Positions 1 to 5,482 of a stretch of 5,559 nucleotides of DNA are shown here, piece by piece. Within the stretch, counting starts at the first letter, position 1. Each line of letters starts with the position of its first letter. A program made the position numbers and the translations under genes. The notes under the pieces are model-generated. The model was not told where the DNA came from, did not search any database, and worked only from the letters and a program-made list of their open reading frames with translations. The DNA lies in contig DAOUPY010000126.1 in NCBI GenBank assembly GCA_030625925.1, positions 1 to 5,559 on the forward strand. Reading direction: 5' to 3'. This stretch comes from Fusobacteriaceae bacterium. Lineage in GTDB: Bacteria > Fusobacteriota > Fusobacteriia > Fusobacteriales > Fusobacteriaceae.

Positions 1-69
1 GGCTATAAAACCAAAAAATTCTAGTTCAATAATTTATAGGGGAATTCCGAAATAACTAATTGATCAATT

Positions 70-189
70 TTATCTTTTTCTAGACTTATAATCCTCTATT
101 GCTGCCTTTATAACTTCTTCAGCTAAGACTGAACAATGTACTTTTGCTGCTGGTAAATCATCTAAAATTTCTACAATCGTTACTGCCGT
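70..189 (-). pseudogene. IscU/NifU Fe-S cluster scaffold, C-terminal fragment
   Basis: The minus strand encodes 39 residues ending in a TAA at 70-72. The core LDDLPAAKVHCSVLAEE, followed by an Ala/Ile-rich helix and a basic tail, matches the end of IscU/NifU-type scaffold proteins. The Cys in the HCS motif corresponds to the third conserved cluster-ligand cysteine of IscU. Going upstream, the frame meets a TGA at 193-195 and the similarity stops at about 189. The first two cluster cysteines and about 80-100 residues of the usual protein are therefore absent. IscU assembles [2Fe-2S] clusters from sulfur supplied by a cysteine desulfurase; this remnant cannot. The next recognisable sequence (from about 231) is an unrelated ATPase fragment on the other strand, so the gene was cut by a rearrangement. 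Family identification is from the visible motif; the rearrangement is inference. Confidence 0.8.
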
Positions 190-230
190 ATTTCAATCCA
201 AATATTATGTTTGCTGCAGTCGTGGGAGAA

Positions 231-487
231 CTCTATGAATTGACTAAAAAATTTAATCTTAAAATTCAGATAGTTATCAATAAATTCGACCTGTCTTCCT
301 ACCATAGTGAGATGATTGAAAAATATTGTTCAGAAAGTAATATTACAGTAAGATTAAAAATTCCATTAATAAAACTATTCCTTCTATAGCAGAAAAAGAT
401 TTTTTCAATGAAATTAATTTTTCAATTTTTTCCTCCCAAAGTTCCGAAATAAGCATATTTGATATCTTAAAAAGGACAAGTAGATAA
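231..487 (+). pseudogene. MinD/ParA-superfamily P-loop ATPase, C-terminal fragment with frameshift
   Basis: From about 231 the plus strand encodes a stretch containing ELTKKFNLKIQIVINKFDLS and then a segment ending in KIP. This is the pattern of the second half of MinD-like ATPases: helix, strand, the NKxDL base-recognition motif, helix, then the 'IPF' segment. After CCA at 363-365 the frame fails. Resuming at 368 gives NKTIPSIAEKDFF and an open frame to TAA at 485-487, the expected C-terminal continuation. One base is therefore missing near 366-367, where the family normally has Phe or Asp after IP. The N-terminal half, with the Walker A and switch motifs, is absent. The nearest relatives are probably ferredoxin-containing MinD-type ATPases, but that subfamily is a guess. 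No conventional start was found for this segment, so it is treated as a dead fragment. Confidence 0.7.
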
Positions 488-508
488 ACTAAATCTACTT
501 GTCCTTTT
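470..508. terminator. Perfect 16-bp hairpin, probable bidirectional rho-independent terminator
   Basis: AAAAGGACAAGTAGAT (470-485) is perfectly complementary to 493-508, with a 7-nt loop between. On the plus strand the stem is followed by TTTTATTTATT. On the minus strand it ends in a run of five T (complement of 469-473). It can therefore stop transcription from both sides: the ATPase remnant from the left, whose TAA (485-487) begins inside the stem, and the small Cys/His-rich gene from the right, whose stop lies about 70 bp away. Confidence 0.85.
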
Positions 509-578
509 ATTTATTGTTATTTTAATTCTTGTCTTTTTTTTTTTACATTTTGGATTTTGTCTGGGATAATTGATGATT

Positions 579-812
579 TTAACTGGTATGACATTTTTCT
601 GAACAATAAAAGCATCCATTCGATTTTGAAAAGATTTGTTTAGCTTTTTCTACTGCATCTTCACAACTATCAAAATGCCCAAGATATTCCCTATTTGCCG
701 GACTAGGTAACTTTTCACAATCTTCCCTGTGTACCTCATGATCTCCATTGTCTTGTGGATTTTTATTAACATAGTAATTAGAACTTTCGGCTTCTACTAA
801 ACTGTTACTCAT
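579..812 (-). CDS. Small Cys/His-rich protein of unknown function
   Basis: This 77-residue protein has no signal peptide or membrane segment. After a polar N-terminus of about 12 residues comes YYVNKNPQDNGDHEVHREDC, then a conserved-looking LPSPANREYLG block, an amphipathic helix with Cys50, and the ending NGCFYCSEKCHTS. Cys32, Cys50, Cys67, Cys70 and Cys74, with His25, His28 and His75, could form a metal site such as Zn. The overall pattern (NGDHEVH, C, LP, N, LG, C, NGC-CS-CHT) is one I recall from short uncharacterised bacterial proteins, but I know no named function. The ATG at 810-812 is supported by AGGAGG at 821-826, eight bases upstream. It is a single gene, divergent from the cyclic-nucleotide-type gene, with the hairpin at 470-508 as its likely terminator. 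Metal binding is inference from residue spacing. Confidence 0.85.
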   Translation of the reverse strand: MSNSLVEAESSNYYVNKNPQDNGDHEVHREDCEKLPSPANREYLGHFDSCEDAVEKAKQIFSKSNGCFYCSEKCHTS

Positions 813-870
813 ATTCTCTACCTCCTAATTTTTTAAAATAAATAAGTAAGTTGACTATAATATATAACAT
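805..870 (-). CDS. Possible 21-codon leader peptide ORF upstream of the Cys/His-rich gene
   Basis: A minus-strand ATG at 868-870 opens 21 codons with a hydrophobic first half (MLYIIVNLLIYF) and a charged end. Its TAA (805-807) lies a few bases inside the downstream gene, because its last codons run over that gene's start as ATGAGTAA. A second AGGAGG (884-889) lies upstream, but 13 bases from the ATG, longer than ideal. The arrangement would allow translational coupling. In such AT-rich DNA a 21-codon frame can arise by chance, so this is tentative. Confidence 0.25.
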   Translation of the reverse strand: MLYIIVNLLIYFKKLGGREYE

Positions 871-934
871 TTTTTTTAATATTCCTCCTATTTTTTATTT
901 TAAAATTTTTAAAATTGATTAACTCCATAATTAA

Positions 935-960
935 TACAAACAGACGGCTGTATATTTGTA
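935..960. promoter_or_regulatory. Imperfect inverted repeat in the divergent intergenic region
   Basis: TACAAA (935-940) is mirrored by TTTGTA (955-960), and CAG (941-943) by CTG (948-950) around ACGG. This forms a bulged dyad in the 254-bp space between the two divergent genes. It is one of the few GC-containing patches there and lies just upstream of the candidate promoter of the plus-strand gene. It could be an operator; no regulator can be named. Confidence 0.25.
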
Positions 961-980
961 CTGAAAAATAAAAGGATTTT

Positions 981-1010
981 TTGTTTTCTCTTGTAGATAT
1001 AGTTTATTAT
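981..1010 (+). promoter_or_regulatory. Candidate sigma-70-type promoter for the CNBD gene
   Basis: TTGTTT (981-986) as a -35 and TATTAT (1005-1010) as a -10 are separated by 18 bp. They lie 57 bp upstream of the ATG at 1067. Both hexamers depart from consensus, and AT-rich DNA yields many such matches, so confidence is modest. Confidence 0.35.
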
Positions 1011-1066
1011 CCCATAAAAAAATTATCTGATTTAAAAACCTATATTAGCCGAAAAAAGGAGCGATC

Positions 1067-1570
1067 ATGAAGGAATTAATGCCTTTCTTTGAAATGGATA
1101 AATTTATTAACATCCTTGTTAAAATCTCTATCTTTGGAGGTCTTAATGATACCCAACTCTATAAAATCTTAAAGACATTACAAAAAGTAACATATAAAGA
1201 TAAAGAATTTATCTTTAAACAGGGTGAAGCCCCTACCTATATCTATATAATACTCAAGGGAAAAATAAGACTAATTCAAGATATAAATTATACCAGTTAC
1301 CAACTCTTTGAATTTGTAGAGGGAAACTGTATCGGCGAAGAGTCTATAATAGGAATACATCCACATACCCTGTCTGCGATAGCTGTAGGAGATGTGGAGC
1401 TTGCTGTGATCCCTAAAAAAATGCTTTTTGACTTCTACAATACCGATAAGGATCTTTTTTGTTTGTTAATTCTTAACATAGCTAGAGAGATTTCTCGCAG
1501 ACTTAAGCAGACAGATAATCTACTCCTTCATTACATAGATAAAACAGATAAAAATTCCCATCCCGATTAG
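1067..1570 (+). CDS. Stand-alone cyclic-nucleotide-binding-type domain protein (Crp-like sensor domain without HTH)
   Basis: This 167-residue soluble protein begins ISIFGGLNDTQLYKILKTL (about 20-38), the classic N-terminal helix of cNMP-binding domains. A beta-roll follows with the hallmarks GE at 53-54, LKGKIRL at 63-69 and GNCIGEESIIG at 86-96. An amphipathic C-helix (about 133-155) resembles the Crp dimerisation helix. The chain ends about 12 residues later, so the roughly 70-residue winged helix of Crp/Fnr regulators (usually about 220 residues) is missing. In the phosphate-binding cassette the usual Arg-Ser/Thr after GE is replaced by His100-Thr101, arguing against canonical cAMP binding. 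AAGGAG at 1056-1061 supports the start. It may be a ligand sensor acting through protein contacts; the ligand is unknown. The next gene region is convergent. Confidence 0.85.
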   Translation: MKELMPFFEMDKFINILVKISIFGGLNDTQLYKILKTLQKVTYKDKEFIFKQGEAPTYIYIILKGKIRLIQDINYTSYQLFEFVEGNCIGEESIIGIHPHTLSAIAVGDVELAVIPKKMLFDFYNTDKDLFCLLILNIAREISRRLKQTDNLLLHYIDKTDKNSHPD

Positions 1571-1682
1571 CAAGTGTTACATAATATTCAGATTGTGAAA
1601 TAGGTTATTTTTATCGCACGTTAAAACTATCGTATGAAAAATCTTAAATTACTTATTATGCTTAATGTGAAAGTTACAGTAT

Positions 1683-1729
1683 AAAAAATAGTCTCCTTTC
1701 GCTGAAAAGTTTTAAAATTTCTCTAGACT
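1683..1729 (-). terminator. Possible terminator of the pst-like operon
   Basis: Read on the minus strand, AGTCT (1725-1729) and AGACT (1690-1694) can pair around an inner small hairpin (CTTTT, CAGC loop, GAAAG). T-rich ATTTTTTAT follows. It begins about 19 nt beyond the pstA-like stop, where a terminator would be expected. The outer stem is only 5 bp, so the call is weak. An AT-only 9-bp dyad at 1739-1759 overlaps the stop and is less convincing. The rest of 1571-1747 shows no gene and no clear terminator for the plus-strand gene. Confidence 0.3.
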
Positions 1730-1747
1730 TCATTTCCAAATAAAAAT

Positions 1748-2524
1748 TTAATTTTTATTATAAAAAAAATTAAAAATAGAATTAAAGACTCTTTTAGCCC
1801 CTAAATTTAAGAGTAAAACCATTACCAAGAGAATAGAACTTGCTGTAAATGCACCTTCTGTAGAAATCCCCTCAGAAGTTAATATATAGATGTGGTAAGG
1901 AAGAGCCATAAATGGTTTCATTATATCTCCTGTTTTCCCATACATTACTGCACCTGTCAGGATAATAGGAGCAGTTGCTCCCATTGCAAAACCACTGGCT
2001 AGGGTCAGAATATTTAAAATTTCAACCCTGCAGACTGGAAAAATCAACTTAATCAGCATATACTCCTTAGATACTCCCAAACTTTCAGACATATCTATCA
2101 GGTCTCGGGAAACCTCATTAAAACATTTTTCTAATTCTATTTCAATATACGGAAAGATCATTATTCCCAGAGTAAGAGAGCTGGCCAGCATACACCTTCC
2201 CAAGCCCATCTTTATTACAAAAAAATGATATCCAAACAGCCCTAATATAATCGATGGAATTCCTGCACTGCATCTGATCACTGCAGATAAAATTCTTTTT
2301 CCTTTCTTACAATAAAAAACATTATAAACTGCAGCAGCAACAGCCAGTATTCCTCCAAAAATCATTGAAAAAATACCTATTTCAAAGGTTCCTACCATTG
2401 CAGAAAATATTTTGCTATCCAATATAAAATCAGCTCTATAAAAAGGGTAGATAAATAATATTGAAACAATAATTATTAATAAAATCAAACTAAAATAAGA
2501 TAAAAATTTTATAATTTTTTCCAT
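1748..2524 (-). CDS. pstA: Pst-type ABC transporter permease, PstA-like (divergent)
   Basis: This 258-residue inner-membrane protein has about six hydrophobic segments (about 7-28, 44-70, 88-107, 112-130, 171-193 and 228-245), somewhat shorter than typical PstA. The cytoplasmic coupling motif is seen as SESLGVSKEYMLIKLIFP (146-163). MGATAPIILTGA (181-192) and ALPYHIYILTSE (207-218) place it with PstA rather than PstC. In the family the segment before TAP usually reads RAxGETAP; here it reads FAMGATAP, so the conserved Arg and Glu are Phe179 and Ala183. From memory of E. coli PstA mutagenesis, the Arg is needed for phosphate transport. Its ATG overlaps the last base of the pstC-like stop (TAATG), with AGGTGG just upstream, indicating translational coupling. 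It would form the membrane channel with the pstC-like protein. The changed residues leave the substrate open. Confidence 0.85.
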   Translation of the reverse strand: MEKIIKFLSYFSLILLIIIVSILFIYPFYRADFILDSKIFSAMVGTFEIGIFSMIFGGILAVAAAVYNVFYCKKGKRILSAVIRCSAGIPSIILGLFGYHFFVIKMGLGRCMLASSLTLGIMIFPYIEIELEKCFNEVSRDLIDMSESLGVSKEYMLIKLIFPVCRVEILNILTLASGFAMGATAPIILTGAVMYGKTGDIMKPFMALPYHIYILTSEGISTEGAFTASSILLVMVLLLNLGAKRVFNSIFNFFYNKN

Positions 2525-3366
2525 TAAACCACCTGATTTCTTTTCAAAAAATATTCAAATAAAAAGCCGATAAAAATTAAAATTATTATTAAGAAAAAGC
2601 CTGCACTAGAAAGAGCATAATAATGAAAACTATCTATTTCAGCCGATCCCATTTCAAGTGCTATCAGCCCTGAAAGTGTTTCCCCTTTAGAAAAGATTGT
2701 AGGCATAACCTTAGAATTTCCTATTAGCATGATCACTGCCATAGTTTCTCCTACTGCTCTTCCAAAAGATAAAATCATTCCGGATATAATACCGTAGATG
2801 CTTTTAGGAAGTATTAATTTATATATATAATATTCCTGACTTACTCCCATAGATTTTGAGACTTCGATATATTTTTCATCTAATTTTCTTATAGTTTCAA
2901 ATATTGTAGAAAGGCTATAGGGGATAACCATCACAGCAAGGAGAATTCCACCGCCTATAATAGTTTCTCCCGAAGTCATATTTAAATTTTTTTCAAATCC
3001 CTGAACAATGATTGCAAAACCTATTAATCCATAGATAACAGAAGGAATTCCTGTCATAGTTCTAAATACTGTCATAATAAGTTTATTGTTTTGTTTGACA
3101 TAAAATACTAGTGCAACGGACACAAAGATGGATATTGGAAGGGATATTAGGACAGCTATCAATCCAGTATACAGAGTAGATAATATAAAAGGGAAGATCC
3201 CCACAATATTTTTTAAGGGATGCCATTTTTTCCCCAAAATAAAATCATTGACAGGATAATATCTAAATAATTTAATTCCTTCTATAAATGTATCCAATAC
3301 TATAAACAATAAAATTATAAATGAAATCCCTGTAAAAAAAAATATAACCCATTTAATAAATTTCAT
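2524..3366 (-). CDS. pstC: Pst-type ABC transporter permease, PstC-like
   Basis: This 280-residue inner-membrane protein has about six hydrophobic segments (about 7-27, 60-90, 105-123, 137-158, 191-213 and 250-270). The EAA-like coupling loop reads VSKSMGVSQEYYIYKLILPK (169-188), followed by SFGRAVGETMAVIMLIGN (200-217). The latter retains Arg203 and Glu207, the charged pair typical of PstC. The C-terminal TLSGLIALEMG and HYYALSSAGF also match PstC. It starts 7 nt after the pstS-like stop (AATAATGAATAATG) with a modest AGGGA site upstream, and ends in the TAATG junction with the pstA-like gene, so it is clearly in the same operon. It is expected to pair with the pstA-like subunit and to receive ligand from the lipoprotein. 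Length is slightly below the usual value of about 300. Confidence 0.9.
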   Translation of the reverse strand: MKFIKWVIFFFTGISFIILLFIVLDTFIEGIKLFRYYPVNDFILGKKWHPLKNIVGIFPFILSTLYTGLIAVLISLPISIFVSVALVFYVKQNNKLIMTVFRTMTGIPSVIYGLIGFAIIVQGFEKNLNMTSGETIIGGGILLAVMVIPYSLSTIFETIRKLDEKYIEVSKSMGVSQEYYIYKLILPKSIYGIISGMILSFGRAVGETMAVIMLIGNSKVMPTIFSKGETLSGLIALEMGSAEIDSFHYYALSSAGFFLIIILIFIGFLFEYFLKRNQVV

Positions 3367-3372
3367 TATTCA

Positions 3373-4227
3373 TTATTTCCCTGGTATAAATCCTAAATTC
3401 TCAACAATCTTTAATCCATTATCAGAAGTTGCCAAATTTAGAAATATTGTTTCTGTATCGCTTAAACTACCGCTGGCTATTAAAAGTAATGGCCTGGAGA
3501 TGTTGTAACTTCCATTTATAATATTTTCCTTTGTAGGAACTACTCCATTCACTTTTAAAGGTACTAGTTTACCTTTGTTCTGGTTAGCAAGACCAAAAGA
3601 TACATAACCGATTGTGTATTTATTAGTAATGATTTTTTGTGTTAAAGCTCCCATAGACGGCGCTTGAATAACATCATCTTTGACATCTTCATCTCCCATT
3701 ACGATTTTTTGAAAAACTTTATGAGCACCACCACTTAAATCCCTGGTTACTACAATGATTTCTTTATGCTCTAAAGAACTGTCTAAATTATCCCAGTATT
3801 TATAGTTCCCGGAAAAAATATTTCTTAATTGCTCATATGAAATATCATCTGTAAGACTTAAAATTGGACTCTGTGGATTAACGGAGATTGTCAATGCGTC
3901 TGTTCCTAATTTAAATTCTTTATAGTCTTTTATTTTCTTTTTTTCATTTTCGGAAACCTCTCTGGAAACCATACCAAAATCACTGGTTCCTTCAATTAAA
4001 GATTTTACTCCCAGACCAGAACCACCGCTGGTTACATTTAATTCTATATTTTTTTTAGGCAGATCTTTTTTCACCTTATCCCAAGTTTTATTTTGTGATA
4101 ATTCTTCACTAATTTTATTAATTACAGGTGCCAGGGTAGATGAACCGGTAAAATTAATATCATTTTTAAACTCTTTTCCACACCCCATAAGCAATAATAA
4201 CGTTAAACCAATCATAATTTTTTTCAT
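3373..4227 (-). CDS. pstS: Pst-type substrate-binding lipoprotein, PstS-like (ligand motif altered)
   Basis: This 284-residue protein has a lipoprotein signal: MKK, a hydrophobic stretch, then the lipobox LMGC with Cys16 as the lipid anchor. The mature part shows the PstS order: FTGSSTLAPVI (26-36), TSGGSGLGVKSLIEGTSDFG (66-85), a middle VVTRDLSGGAH (159-169), and SMGALTQKII...IGYVSFG (191-212). The third block usually reads RxxGSGTR in phosphate binders. Here it is R-D-L-S-G-G-A-H, one residue shorter between Arg and Ser, with the Thr replaced by Gly and the following Arg by Ala or His. The fold is secure, but phosphate as ligand is not. AAGGGGGAA right after the pstB-like stop is a strong ribosome binding site for the ATG at 4225-4227. 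Third in the transporter-associated order, it precedes the two permeases with short gaps. Confidence 0.88.
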   Translation of the reverse strand: MKKIMIGLTLLLLMGCGKEFKNDINFTGSSTLAPVINKISEELSQNKTWDKVKKDLPKKNIELNVTSGGSGLGVKSLIEGTSDFGMVSREVSENEKKKIKDYKEFKLGTDALTISVNPQSPILSLTDDISYEQLRNIFSGNYKYWDNLDSSLEHKEIIVVTRDLSGGAHKVFQKIVMGDEDVKDDVIQAPSMGALTQKIITNKYTIGYVSFGLANQNKGKLVPLKVNGVVPTKENIINGSYNISRPLLLIASGSLSDTETIFLNLATSDNGLKIVENLGFIPGK

Positions 4228-4237
4228 TTTTTCCCCC

Positions 4238-4966
4238 TTATATTTTTTCTAATTGTAAATATTTTTTAGTTCTTTCGTCTTTTGGATCATCGAATATATC
4301 CTGAGTTTTGCCACTTTCGATTATCTCTCCTCCCTCCATGTAAATTAAATTATCGGAGATTCTTCTTGCTTGGGAAAGATTATGTGTAACAATGACAATG
4401 GTATATTCATGACATATTTCTTTCAATAAGTTCTCTATATTTAATGTGTTTTTTACATCCAGTGCCGAACAGGGTTCATCCAGTAAAATTACTTTTGGAT
4501 TGACCATCAAAGTCCTGGCTATACACATTCTTTGCTGCTGACCACCAGATAATTTATTGGCCTCCATATTAAAATCATTGATCTCATCAAAAAGACCTAT
4601 TTTTTTCAACATTTTTTCAACTAAATTATCTAGGTTATCTGTATTTTTATTGTGATACTTATACCCATAGGTTAAATTTTTATACACAGAAAAGGGAAGA
4701 GGTGTCGGGTTTTGAAAAACAAGGCCGATTTCTTTTCTGAGGGTCTCCCTTGGATATTTCAGGATGTTGTTTTCTAAGTATAAGATTTCCCCATCCTGCT
4801 GTAGTTCTTTATCCAGCATTAGATTTATTGATTTTAATAAAGTTGATTTCCCGCATCCGGAACTTCCGATAAGAGCGGTTATCTTGTTTTTTTCTATGTT
4901 TAAATCTATGTTTTTAAGGATTTCAACCTTATGTCTTACTGTCAGTTTTTTTATTTTTATTATCAC
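4238..4966 (-). CDS. pstB: Pst-type ABC transporter ATPase, PstB-like
   Basis: This 242-residue ATPase has every catalytic motif: Walker A GSSGCGKST (34-42), Q-loop Gln85 in FQNPTPLPFSVYKNLTYG, signature LSGGQQQR (139-146), Walker B VILLDEP (159-165), D-loop SALD (167-170) and switch His195. The DEPCSALD string and the NP-x-PFS-x-YKN pattern after the Q-loop are characteristic of PstB among importers, although length is slightly below the usual 250-260. The start is GTG (4964-4966), supported by GGAGAG at 4973-4978 six bases upstream. It energises the permease pair at the cytoplasmic face. It is the first transporter gene of the run, which is unusual because pstB normally follows pstA. A 74-bp gap with a transposase-like relic separates it from DUF3343. 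A pstB shadow frame on the plus strand was discounted. Confidence 0.92.
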   Translation of the reverse strand: MIIKIKKLTVRHKVEILKNIDLNIEKNKITALIGSSGCGKSTLLKSINLMLDKELQQDGEILYLENNILKYPRETLRKEIGLVFQNPTPLPFSVYKNLTYGYKYHNKNTDNLDNLVEKMLKKIGLFDEINDFNMEANKLSGGQQQRMCIARTLMVNPKVILLDEPCSALDVKNTLNIENLLKEICHEYTIVIVTHNLSQARRISDNLIYMEGGEIIESGKTQDIFDDPKDERTKKYLQLEKI

Positions 4967-4996
4967 CTGATACTCTCCGTCATTAATTTTGTTTAA

Positions 4997-5042
4997 CTGT
5001 TACAAGAAAATCAATAATTTTCCCATTAGAATCAACAGCTCT
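4997..5042 (-). mobile_element. Probable relic of an IS6-family insertion sequence
   Basis: In the 74-bp gap between DUF3343 and the pstB-like gene, the minus strand reads RAVDSNGKIIDFL in a frame different from DUF3343. This matches the region following the first catalytic Asp in IS6/IS240-type DDE transposases (typically Y-RA-D-x-G-x-T-I/L-DF). Immediately afterwards comes TTGTAACAG (4997-5005 complement), which differs by one base from the TTGCAACAG core of IS6-family right terminal repeats, in the correct orientation. The frame stops at 4983-4985. Together these suggest a heavily deleted copy. The match is only about 13 residues and comes from memory, so it is tentative. Confidence 0.4.
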
Positions 5043-5274
5043 ATTCATATACTAAAATATAATTTCCATCTTCTATATGAAAGATTTTTTCTACTCCGGA
5101 AAAGATTAAATCCTGTATATCTTCCTCATAATGAAAATTTACACATACTCCGCAGTTGGAGCTTAATTTTCTTGGAACCGGCATTAGTTTATGTTTTATA
5201 TTTTTTTTTTTGCACTCCCTGGATAATTTAATGGCATCTGAATGAGTAAAAAGAACCGCAATATATTCCTTCAT
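5041..5274 (-). CDS. DUF3343 family protein (putative Se/S carrier)
   Basis: This 77-residue soluble protein matches DUF3343 (Pfam description: putative Se/S carrier protein-like). It has a first strand EYIAVLFTHSDAIKLSRECKK, then LMPVPRKLSSNCGVCVNF (30-47), where the family's S-x-C-G cysteine is Cys41. A second Cys44 makes a C-G-V-C pair, and a C-terminal strand closes the domain. Family members are often encoded beside TusA/YedF-like proteins and cysteine desulfurases. A role in relaying persulfide or selenium is proposed from that context rather than proven. Its ATG (5272-5274) lies one base after the tusA-like TAG, with AGAGGGA upstream, so the two are co-translated. The TAG at 5041-5043 ends the protein at a normal family length. 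Confidence 0.85.
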   Translation of the reverse strand: MKEYIAVLFTHSDAIKLSRECKKKNIKHKLMPVPRKLSSNCGVCVNFHYEEDIQDLIFSGVEKIFHIEDGNYILVYE

Positions 5275-5275
5275 T

Positions 5276-5482
5276 CTATCCCTCTGTCCTTATTATGTAG
5301 TCATCTTCCACTTCTGTCACTATAAAAGTATATCCTGCTGCCCTTAAATATTTTAAAATATTTTCCATGGAAGCGTTGTTGTCACTGATTATTTCCAGAT
5401 TTTTTTCTCCATTTTTAACAGCCTGTTTAGTTTTTAACACAGGAATCGGACACGACAAACCTCTTGCATCTATTGTTACCAT
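5276..5482 (-). CDS. TusA/SirA-like sulfur carrier protein
   Basis: This 68-residue protein carries the TusA hallmark DARGLSCPIPVLKTKQAV (5-22). Cys11 in the CPxP motif is the persulfide-carrying residue of TusA, SirA and the N-terminal domain of YedF. The rest follows the beta-alpha-beta-alpha-beta fold (LEIISDN, MENILKYLRAAGY, FIVTEVEDDYIIR). It is slightly shorter than E. coli TusA (81 residues) and has no fused DsrE domain as in YedF. The start ATG (5480-5482) is supported by AGGGGTGA eight bases upstream. It is the first gene of the visible leftward run and is joined to DUF3343 by a one-base gap. The 77 bp upstream (5483-5559) is AT-rich; no promoter there is convincing, and the operon may continue beyond the window. 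Its target could be tRNA thiolation, molybdenum cofactor or selenium metabolism. Confidence 0.9.
   Translation of the reverse strand: MVTIDARGLSCPIPVLKTKQAVKNGEKNLEIISDNNASMENILKYLRAAGYTFIVTEVEDDYIIRTEG

Noticed and set aside
2..55. Plus-strand open frame from the left edge to TAA at 53-55, possible gene tail
   Set aside because: Only 17 codons with no recognisable similarity; open by chance is quite likely in AT-rich sequence.
58..69. 12-bp palindrome AATTGATCAATT next to the iscU/nifU stop
   Set aside because: Short, AT-rich and without a loop or T-run; no evidence that it is a site or terminator.
144..230. N-terminal part of a plus-strand frame running into the ATPase fragment
   Set aside because: Its start lies antisense to the iscU/nifU fragment and its residues before about 231 do not resemble the ATPase family, so the ATG at 144 is not a genuine start.
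45..452. 11-bp direct repeat TTCCGAAATAA at 45-55 and 442-452
   Set aside because: The two copies flank the gene fragments, but the second lies within coding sequence of the ATPase remnant and the length is too short to claim recombination.
1666..1678. TGTGAAAGTTACA, resembling half of a Crp site
   Set aside because: It lies between convergent gene ends, has the wrong spacing for a Crp/Fnr operator, and no promoter is nearby.
4764..4970. Plus-strand 68-codon open frame
   Set aside because: It lies entirely antisense to the well-supported pstB-like gene and its translation shows no recognisable domain.
4989..5231. Plus-strand 80-codon open frame
   Set aside because: It is antisense to DUF3343 and the adjoining gap; no domain and no convincing ribosome binding site.
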